A stretch of 64,000 nt of DNA from an uncultured Deferribacteraceae bacterium (GTDB lineage: Bacteria > Chrysiogenota > Deferribacteres > Deferribacterales > Mucispirillaceae), in contig CAMQYS010000001.1 of assembly GCA_947039395.1 (NCBI GenBank), positions 124,001 through 188,000 of the forward strand. The letters run 5' to 3'. Below are positions 57,280 to 64,000 of the stretch, in pieces (the stretch's first letter is position 1; every line of letters starts with the position of its first letter). The translations under genes and the position numbers were made by a program. Under the pieces are notes generated by a model that was not told where the DNA came from, searched no databases, and saw only the letters and a program-made list of their open reading frames with translations.

Positions 57280-57398
57280 TAAAATATTTCAATCAACTTA
57301 TCTGATAAAATTCTCTAAAATAAACAGATGTTAAATTGTAATTGTGCTTAAGGCATCAATAATAAATTTATATCAAATATAAATATCTACAGCTATGC

Positions 57399-57701
57399 TT
57401 ATTTAGTATTTAATTTTATTGACTCATCTCTATATTCACATGAATAATTCTCTATCTCTAATAAAATCTCCTGATCGTACCTATCTTTAAAATCTGTATA
57501 TGTCTTCATACCCATAACTATATCAAAAAGATCATTATCATACATATCTCGTAGTAAAATATTTAATCTTTCTAATTTCTCATCAGTATAGTTATTAAAT
57601 ACGATCTTCTCAACAAAACCTTTTATAACATATTCATTCTCTAGCATCGCTCTACGTGCTGCTTGAAAAACTGCTTTCTTGTATAATGGATTATCTATCA
57701 T
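57399..57701 (-). CDS. sdhE: FAD assembly factor SdhE (variant motif)
   Basis: Helps attach FAD covalently to SdhA. The 100-residue helical protein has the family pattern: RRAMLENEYVIKGFVEKIV, then LNILLRDMYDNDLFDIVMG. The conserved RGxxE motif reads R17-A18-M-L-E21, so the usual glycine is alanine. It lies 1.3 kb from sdhCDAB on the same strand. Identification rests on the pattern, length and neighbour. Confidence 0.75.
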   Translation of the reverse strand: MIDNPLYKKAVFQAARRAMLENEYVIKGFVEKIVFNNYTDEKLERLNILLRDMYDNDLFDIVMGMKTYTDFKDRYDQEILLEIENYSCEYRDESIKLNTK

Positions 57702-57830
57702 ACTATTCTCCCTTTTATAGATATGTAATATAGTTATTTCTAACCTTAATAAATTATAATTGCAATAATTATAATGCTTGGCATAAACATTGCTTTACTA
57801 AAATTAACAAATATATGAAGTGGGTAGTCT

Positions 57831-58013
57831 ATGTCAAATACGAATAATAAACTTAAAGTTCAAAATCAAAAACCGATAGATAAAGTACAAGATAACTATA
57901 ATCTATTAAACAATTCTGATAAACAGTTGTCTGATTTAGATAAATCTATACTTGAACTTTATGAACTTATTGAAAACCTAAAAGAAAAAAGTGAGAACAG
58001 AATAAACAAGTAA
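57831..58013 (+). CDS. Small coiled-coil protein, 60 residues
   Basis: A charged, Asn/Lys-rich peptide whose last 25 residues (LSDLDKSILELYELIENLKE) form a strong helix or coiled coil. GTGGGT upstream is a modest ribosome binding site. The family is not recognised. Small exonuclease VII-like or regulatory helices look similar, but nothing decides. Confidence 0.4.
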   Translation: MSNTNNKLKVQNQKPIDKVQDNYNLLNNSDKQLSDLDKSILELYELIENLKEKSENRINK

Positions 58014-58208
58014 TATCCACAAATATATTGACACTTTTTAATAAAATCAACCTAATCTATCTAATCATTAATTATTGTATCTTTTAAAACTTATTGCAAT
58101 AACCGTACATTTTATATTATAATAAGTTATTACACATTCATACATCTTAATAGTAATAGATACTCTTTTAAAATAATATAATTGTACTTATAATATATAT
58201 ATTGCATT

Positions 58209-58514
58209 ACGCATCAAATAAAATAATTGACACCTAATTTAATAGAGGTGTTTATATGGATAAAAATAGTGAAAATATAGATAACAATAATACTGTTGTA
58301 GAACCTATACCCACGAAAATAAATACATATAGAAATATAATATTAACTATTCTATTTGTGACTCTATCTATCGGAGCTGTTGTGGCGTATTATATGTATT
58401 TTGTCTATAAGGCAGTATTCTCTAAATTTATGTAGTTTATATTTAATAAAAAACATACTGTGTTAGGCATCAAATACAATAACTAATAATCATTTTAATC
58501 GAGGTATTCATATG
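58209..58514 (+). repeat. Two copies of a gene leader with the motif GCATCAAATA
   Basis: Bases 58210-58259 and 58466-58515 align: each has GCATCAAATA, an A+T stretch, TTTAAT-GAGGT and TATATGG or CATATGG at the start codon. A shorter GGCATCAA is at 57352. The shared leader would let the two genes be controlled together. Confidence 0.6.
58256..58435 (+). CDS. Small single-pass membrane protein, 59 residues
   Basis: Found by translating this gap. A polar Asn/Asp-rich start (about 25 residues) is followed by one membrane helix (about 27-48) and a short basic end YKAVFSKFM. AGAGG lies seven bases before the ATG. Its leader is repeated before the next gene, so the two are probably coregulated. Function unknown. 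Confidence 0.6.
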   Translation: MDKNSENIDNNNTVVEPIPTKINTYRNIILTILFVTLSIGAVVAYYMYFVYKAVFSKFM

Positions 58515-59432
58515 GGTAAAGCTGTTAAAAGTAAAGTAACTAAAAAAAATAGTAATGGAAATGGGAAATTAATATTTATTGTTTTCTTTACACTTGTTGT
58601 AATTGTATCGGTAGGAGTTATATCTCTACATTTATATTCAAACTATAAGCTGAACACTGTTCTGAAATCGACTATAAGATCTTTTCGTGGAAATACTGAA
58701 CTGTCGTACGCTAAAGCTGAATATACTTTTTGGAATAAGCAACTACGTATTAATGATTTAACTATCATAAAAGGAGATTCTACTATTGCACAGTTTGGTA
58801 CAATTGATATTCCAAACATAGGCTTTCAAGAGAATTTACTTTCTGATCTAAATTTTAGTTTTGAGAATGCTCAATTAAATCTTTCATCTCCAGTATTTAA
58901 GATATTAGGTAAAAGAATTGAATCATTAGGATATAATCCATTATATTTTAAAGGATCTATCGGTATTAAGTATAATAGTGCTCATAAAAATATAATAATT
59001 AATAACTTTGAACTTGATATTAAAAATTTAGGGAAACTAAACATAGAGTTAGAAATACCAAATGTTCAAAATAAAAACGATCTACTTTATAACAGTTTTG
59101 AAAGATTAAGAGCAAGCTTTATAAATGATGGAATTATCAGTGAAGTAATAAGTAGTTACGCTAATAGTAGAGGATACGATCTTTTACAAGGTAAAGAGGT
59201 TGCTCTTTATAGATTAAGAACGTTAATGTCTAGATATGAGCCTATAAGTAATCAATATAGACAGTTGACTAGTTTATATGACTTTATAGAAAACTCATCT
59301 GAAATACTTTTTTCATCAGATGTAAGAACTTCATTATCTTTAATGGACTTATTTAAAATAATGAACTCTAAAACTTATAGTGGTATTGTTAGATCTATCC
59401 TAAACTTACCACTCATAGTGATAACTAAGTAA
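58512..59432 (+). CDS. Membrane-anchored protein of unknown function, AsmA/YdgA-like shape
   Basis: A 306-residue protein: a basic start, one membrane helix (about 20-42), and a periplasmic part with alternating beta segments (LRINDLTIIKGDSTIAQFGT, FSFENAQLNLSSPVFKI). This outline recalls AsmA or YdgA-like envelope proteins, without a decisive motif. GAGGT precedes the ATG. A strong terminator lies 100 bp after the stop. Confidence 0.55.
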   Translation: MGKAVKSKVTKKNSNGNGKLIFIVFFTLVVIVSVGVISLHLYSNYKLNTVLKSTIRSFRGNTELSYAKAEYTFWNKQLRINDLTIIKGDSTIAQFGTIDIPNIGFQENLLSDLNFSFENAQLNLSSPVFKILGKRIESLGYNPLYFKGSIGIKYNSAHKNIIINNFELDIKNLGKLNIELEIPNVQNKNDLLYNSFERLRASFINDGIISEVISSYANSRGYDLLQGKEVALYRLRTLMSRYEPISNQYRQLTSLYDFIENSSEILFSSDVRTSLSLMDLFKIMNSKTYSGIVRSILNLPLIVITK

Positions 59433-59534
59433 ATCAACTGGGCTTAGTTCGTAAACAAGTTAGCAAGTGTGCTACGCATAATTACAACTTATAATTTTTG
59501 CAGTAACGCAATATATAATAAAACAAACATAAAA

Positions 59535-59566
59535 GATCCTCTTTAAATTATTAAAGGGGATTTTTT
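59535..59566 (+). terminator. Intrinsic terminator
   Basis: ATCCTCTTTAA and TTAAAGGGGAT pair over 11 bases with one G-U around a short loop, followed by six T's. It ends the plus-strand transcript of the preceding gene. Confidence 0.88.
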
Positions 59567-60060
59567 ATATACTTAAATTGATACGAACAATTAACATTTA
59601 TATCTTAGTAAATAGATTTGGTTAATCAAGTGATTTCTTAAAAGTGTTTACTTACTATGAAGCTTTACATTTACTTTAATTAATTAAACAACAGTGAGTA
59701 TAAGTAGTTAATGGTTTGCAAAAGCCGTTTGAACAGTAGTGAGCGTGTGAGTGGAAAAAATTTCACTACACATGTGTTAACATTATTTACTACAAAATAT
59801 CTTCCTTCATTATTATATTTATTAAGAAGTGCTATGTTTAATCTAAAGTGAATAATTCTCTCATCGTTCCTTATGTCAACAATAATTCCCTCTTTTATTT
59901 GATCTTATAAGTAAGAGTATTCGCTTGGAAGAGAACTATATATTTTTAATAAATATATTATTCATATTACTCGTATAAACATCTTTCTTTTTAAAAAAAA
60001 TAAACATAGCTTTTTAATCCCCATTAATTTCCTAAATTATATTTAATTTAATCTACCTAT
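59567..60060. other. Intergenic stretch between convergent genes
   Basis: About 490 A+T-rich bases with no gene or tRNA. It has the short palindrome ACACATGTGT (59768-59777), and GTGAG appears several times between 59690 and 59760. Nothing else stands out. Confidence 0.4.
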
Positions 60061-62220
60061 CTACTTAAAAAGTTTTAATCTAAGTGAGTTAGATATAACT
60101 GTGATTGATGATAACGCCATCACTATCCCTGCTATCGCTGGATTAAGCATCGTGCCTGTTATAGGATACAACACCCCTGCTGCAACTGGTATCGCTATAA
60201 TATTATAGATAAATGCTAAAAATAAATTCTCTCTTATTATCACTGCTGATCGTTTTGCAACTCTCACTGTAAACAAAATCTTTATAAGTTCATTTCTAAT
60301 AATCATTATATCGCTTGAATTGATAGCTATATCTGTTGCTGATCCTAGCGATAAACCTATATCTGCCTTAGATAACGCTATCGAATCATTTATACCATCT
60401 CCAACCATAGCAACCTTTTTACCTGTTTCTTGAAAGTTGGATATAATCGTGAATTTATCATGAGGCGATACACTATGATAATAATTATTTATACATAAAC
60501 TATCTGCAATCTTTTTAACAGAGTTATGATTATCTCCTGACAATATTACAGCCTCAATCGACAACTCTTTTAATCCATTAATTAAATCTACAGCGTTATC
60601 TCTTAATCTATCCCCTAACAACATTCTTCCTGCTAATTTATTGTCTACTGTGATATAAACAGTTGTATCATCTGTATAACTATCACCTGTGTCTAACACT
60701 GATATGTCAACATCATGATTAAGAAGCAGTAGCTCGTTACCTATAAGGATTTCCTCACCCATTACGGTTGCCATAACACCTTGTCCTGCGATATTCTCAT
60801 AATGTTCAACCTCTACCGCACTACTCTTATTAAGCAGACTATCAACATTTAAATATGATACTATAGATCGTGCAATAAAATGTTCTGATTTATTTTCAAC
60901 TAAAAGAAGTAATAATCTAATTTTTTTCTCTTCAAAACCGTTATAGATATCGAAACTTCTAACCTCAAATTTACCATCTGTTAATGTTCCTGTTTTATCA
61001 AACACAACAGTATCTATATCTTTAGCTCGTTCTAAAATCTCTCCATTTCTAATTAATACACCGTCCTTTGCAGCTCTGCCAACAGTTGCTATTATCGCAG
61101 TTGGGATAGCTAAACCTAATGCACATGGACAAGCTATAACTAAAATAGATACAAACGGGATAATACTCGCATTGATAGATCCTGTTGATATAAACCAAAA
61201 AACAAATGTTAATACAGCAATAGATAAAACTACTGGTGTAAATATTGAAGAAATCTTATCAGCTAATCGTTCAATAGAGGCTTTATGCATAGAGGCTTCA
61301 AGAACTGATTTTGTAATTGATGCTAAAACTGTATCTTTACCTAATTTTAACGATTTATAAGTTGATGATCCGTTGACAACTATCGTACCTGTATAGATTT
61401 TATCGCTAAACTCTTTTTTGATAGGTTTTGATTCTCCCGTTAATAGCGACTCATCAATAACTAGATGTCCATTTATAATCTCTCCATCTGTTGGAACAGT
61501 ATCTCCCGCCTTTAGAATAATTATATCGTTTATATCTATATCTGATATACTTCTCTCAACCTGTTCTCCATCAACAATAACTGTAGCTTTTTTAGGAGAT
61601 AGATTTATTAATGAATTGATCTCCTTAGATACATCTCGTTTTGCCCTATCTTCTAACGATCTTCCTAATAGTAGAAATGTTATTATAATAGCTGATGACT
61701 CAAAATATAATTCATGATGCGATCTACCTAACAGTAGTAACACTGTTGAATATATAAACGCTGTAAAAGTTCCAAGCGTTACAAGTGAGTTCATACCAGA
61801 ACTTAACGGTTTCTTAAATGCTGGAATATAGAACGGATATCCACCGTAGAACAGTACAACTGCCGATAATATAAGCTGTATATATCCAGAATATGGAACA
61901 TTGAAATCAATGATCATTGAACCCATAGATAGAATAAAAACTATTATACTAAACGGTAAAGTTATTAGAAATCTTCTAAATAACTTTCTACCTTTAGAAC
62001 TATCAACTATATCATCTAATGATGGTGTAAAACCTGCTTTTCTAATAGATTCAAATATAGCCTCAACATCAGTATCATCATTCACAACAATCATAGCTCT
62101 ATTTGTAGCAAGGCTAACTGATACCGAAATAACTGTTTTATCTTTTGATATAACTTTCTCAACTCTATTCACACAAGCAGCACAACTCATTCCCGCGATT
62201 GATATATCTATCTGTTTCAT
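60061..62220 (-). CDS. copA: Copper-exporting P1B-type ATPase, CopA-like
   Basis: Exports Cu(I) from the cytoplasm. The 719-residue protein has one metal-binding domain (GMSCAAC, C13 and C16), eight membrane helices, the transport motif CPC (364-366), TGES, phosphorylation site D408 in DKTGTLTDG, and GDGIND (607-613). The helix-7/8 motifs YN and MALSS match Cu(I) pumps. The nucleotide-site motif SEHP reads S445-E-H-F448, with Pro replaced by Phe. It diverges from the receiver-like gene at 62291. Confidence 0.93.
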   Translation of the reverse strand: MKQIDISIAGMSCAACVNRVEKVISKDKTVISVSVSLATNRAMIVVNDDTDVEAIFESIRKAGFTPSLDDIVDSSKGRKLFRRFLITLPFSIIVFILSMGSMIIDFNVPYSGYIQLILSAVVLFYGGYPFYIPAFKKPLSSGMNSLVTLGTFTAFIYSTVLLLLGRSHHELYFESSAIIITFLLLGRSLEDRAKRDVSKEINSLINLSPKKATVIVDGEQVERSISDIDINDIIILKAGDTVPTDGEIINGHLVIDESLLTGESKPIKKEFSDKIYTGTIVVNGSSTYKSLKLGKDTVLASITKSVLEASMHKASIERLADKISSIFTPVVLSIAVLTFVFWFISTGSINASIIPFVSILVIACPCALGLAIPTAIIATVGRAAKDGVLIRNGEILERAKDIDTVVFDKTGTLTDGKFEVRSFDIYNGFEEKKIRLLLLLVENKSEHFIARSIVSYLNVDSLLNKSSAVEVEHYENIAGQGVMATVMGEEILIGNELLLLNHDVDISVLDTGDSYTDDTTVYITVDNKLAGRMLLGDRLRDNAVDLINGLKELSIEAVILSGDNHNSVKKIADSLCINNYYHSVSPHDKFTIISNFQETGKKVAMVGDGINDSIALSKADIGLSLGSATDIAINSSDIMIIRNELIKILFTVRVAKRSAVIIRENLFLAFIYNIIAIPVAAGVLYPITGTMLNPAIAGIVMALSSITVISNSLRLKLFK

Positions 62221-62290
62221 AATTTTACCTATCTGTTTCTTTTTTTAATAATTGCAAAAAACTATATTTCATAATATCATAACAGTGTTT

Positions 62291-62584
62291 ATGAAAATTG
62301 GTATATATATTATAGAAGAAGATCTTGCCATCGCTATTAAAACCTTTCTAGATTTAAGAAATATTAATAGTGAGGTAGTTGATCGTAAAAATCTACAACT
62401 TGATCTATACGATATAATTATAGTAGAAAGTTGTAAAGATGATTTAGTTCTATATAAAAATAAACTTACTTTAACAGATGATATATCATTAAAAAATGAT
62501 CTTAACTATATATATATACCTTTTACTGCACACGAACTTTTACTTAAAATTGAGGGGTTAATAAACAAAGGTAGTAGGAAATAG
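62291..62584 (+). CDS. Receiver-like protein, possibly lacking the phosphoacceptor
   Basis: A 97-residue protein resembling an isolated response-regulator receiver: KIGIYIIEEDLAIAIKTFLD at the start, then YDIIIVESCKDD, and a C-terminal helix HELLLKIEGLI. At the phosphoacceptor site, E is found in IIVES rather than D. The invariant lysine near the end is not clear. I use the inner ATG at 62291, 71 bases from copA. The role is speculative. Confidence 0.45.
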   Translation: MKIGIYIIEEDLAIAIKTFLDLRNINSEVVDRKNLQLDLYDIIIVESCKDDLVLYKNKLTLTDDISLKNDLNYIYIPFTAHELLLKIEGLINKGSRK

Positions 62585-62633
62585 TTCATAGTAAATAATT
62601 TTATATTATATAAATACTTTTGAGGAAAGAAAA

Positions 62634-63878
62634 ATGAATGAAAAATTAGTTGAATACTCTAACGATGGAGATTTAGTTGGTGTACAACGATGTATAGAAA
62701 ATGGAGATAATGTCAATTCTGAAGATGAAAGCGGAAATACAGCGTTATTATATGCTTCAAGTAGAAAACATATTGAGATAGTAAAATATCTTATAGATAG
62801 TGGAGCTAGTATTAATTTTCAGAATAAACATGGTTATACTGCACTCATGTGTGCAGCAATGGTAAACAGTATAGAGGTCGTAAAAACCCTTGTAGAAAAC
62901 AACGCCTTAATTGATTTGAAAGATAATAAGGCTTCTACTGCATTACTCTATGCTTCAAAAAGCACCTCCCATTCAGAAATAGTAGAGTATCTTGTTAAAA
63001 ACGGTGCTGACGTTAATGTTAAAAATGATGAGGGTATTACAGTGTTGTTTTATGCCTCAAGTAGTAACAATCTCAATCAAGTAAAATATCTTATTGATAA
63101 TGGTGCTGATATTAATATTAATGGTATACGTGGTACAACAGCATTAATTGAGGCTTCAGCAAATAAATATAATAAAATGGTAGAGTATTTAATAGGAAAA
63201 GGAGCATCTATTAACGATCAAGATGAAAATGGTTATACAGCATTAATGCGAGCTTCAGAAGAAGGATATTTTGAAACAGTAAAATATTTAGCAGATAATG
63301 GTGCTGATATTAATATACAAAATAAAGACGGTCTTACAGCAACAGCGCTAACTAAATCTAAAAAAATAATACAATATCTTGTAGGAAACGATACTCTAGT
63401 AAAAAATAATACTATAGCTAATACAAATAACGCTTCAGATAAAAAACTGGAAGAAGAGTTTCTTATATTTCAGTGTTTTGAATTTAAGTTGGCAGTTCTA
63501 GAAGTGCTAATGTATAAACTTAAGTTAATAACACCTTTTGATATATATAAATTTGCTGAGCAATACGGTGATGAAGAAATTGATATAGACAGTGAAGAGC
63601 CTATTCCTGCTGTTATTGATTATTTTAGAGAATTAGCTATCCCTAAAAGATTTGATAAATATGTTGAAAGTATTGATATGGATGGTGGTAACGACATATA
63701 TATGAACATCGCTCCTCTATGGACTGGAGAAGATGGTTTTTTTGATATTAACGATATTACCAGTGAAGAAATTCTACAGTTTCCAAATCTTAAAAAAGTT
63801 TCATTAATGAGTGGGAGTTCTTTTAAAGATGTATCAGAAGTGTTTAGACAACATGGAATTGATGTGGAAAGCTGTTAA
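62634..63878 (+). CDS. Ankyrin-repeat protein with a C-terminal DUF6892-like domain
   Basis: A 414-residue cytoplasmic protein. Residues 5-250 are about seven ankyrin repeats (TALLYAS-type starts and IVKYLIDSGASIN-type ends). Residues 270-414 form another domain containing VIDYFRELAIPKRF, MDGGNDIYMNIAPLWTGED and FPNLKKVSLMSG; this recalls DUF6892, seen in immunity-type proteins, but I cannot confirm it. AGGAAAG precedes the ATG. Confidence 0.7.
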   Translation: MNEKLVEYSNDGDLVGVQRCIENGDNVNSEDESGNTALLYASSRKHIEIVKYLIDSGASINFQNKHGYTALMCAAMVNSIEVVKTLVENNALIDLKDNKASTALLYASKSTSHSEIVEYLVKNGADVNVKNDEGITVLFYASSSNNLNQVKYLIDNGADININGIRGTTALIEASANKYNKMVEYLIGKGASINDQDENGYTALMRASEEGYFETVKYLADNGADINIQNKDGLTATALTKSKKIIQYLVGNDTLVKNNTIANTNNASDKKLEEEFLIFQCFEFKLAVLEVLMYKLKLITPFDIYKFAEQYGDEEIDIDSEEPIPAVIDYFRELAIPKRFDKYVESIDMDGGNDIYMNIAPLWTGEDGFFDINDITSEEILQFPNLKKVSLMSGSSFKDVSEVFRQHGIDVESC

Positions 63879-64000
63879 TTAAAAAGTAGTAAAACTTCAG
63901 AAAGGTGCTTAAGGTACAGTATAATTATTTTAATTATATCTCTATTAGCAGAGGTTATTGTTTGGTCTATTATTGTATGATTACAATTTTCATGATAAAG
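63879..64000. other. Window end, no feature seen
   Basis: About 120 A+T-rich bases after the ankyrin-repeat gene, with a weak ATAATT/AATTAT hairpin near 63922-63940. Confidence 0.3.

Overview
The window is about two-thirds A+T by eye and comes from a Gram-negative, motile, respiring bacterium. Outer-membrane features are a type II secretion secretin, a lipoprotein and a beta-barrel-like protein. Motility is shown by CheW, CheZ and an FlhG-type ATPase. Respiration is shown by SdhCDAB with the SdhE flavinylation factor, a two-subunit class I fumarase and malate dehydrogenase. MqnE implies menaquinone synthesis by the futalosine route. Ribosomal protein L30 is absent from its usual place, and S14 and L36 are the zinc-ribbon forms. 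This mix would fit a Deferribacterota-, Desulfobacterota- or Campylobacterota-like lineage, but no sequence-only evidence here fixes the phylum.

Layout. Bases 1-4.5 kb hold a truncated O6-alkylguanine-DNA methyltransferase, two DUF805 membrane proteins, and the fumarase genes divergent from mdh. Bases 4.5-7.8 kb look accessory: an XRE regulator, a barrel-like protein, two small membrane proteins with duplicated starts, a small secreted peptide and a TRL-like lipoprotein, among repeat-rich spacers. Bases 8.1-11.5 kb encode an McrBC type IV restriction system, followed by tmRNA. From 34.5 down to 12.9 kb, all on the minus strand, the str, S10, spc and alpha ribosomal clusters lie end to end, closing with rplQ and two energy-coupling-factor-like ABC ATPases.

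Bases 35-44 kb hold a GyrI-like protein, a motility/chemotaxis cluster (flhG, cheW, cheZ and a repetitive membrane protein), a DUF2062 protein and Lon. Bases 44-56 kb hold galU, an unknown gene, mqnE, gspF-E-D-C, a CPBP protease and sdhB-A-D-C. Bases 57-64 kb hold sdhE, several small unknown proteins, a CopA-type copper ATPase, a receiver-like protein and an ankyrin-repeat protein.

The most striking observation is that cheW ends at a run of ten A's carrying the slippery heptamer A_AAA_AAC, with an AGGA 9 nt upstream. The cheZ frame is open, in the -1 register, right up to this run, and cheZ has no convincing start of its own. This predicts a CheW-CheZ fusion made by programmed frameshifting or transcriptional slippage. 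Short in-frame tandem duplications also recur in several genes (mcrC, an ABC ATPase, the CPBP protease), so replication slippage seems to be shaping this genome. Genes 13499-14263 also carry a near-ideal intrinsic terminator inside their 5' coding region.
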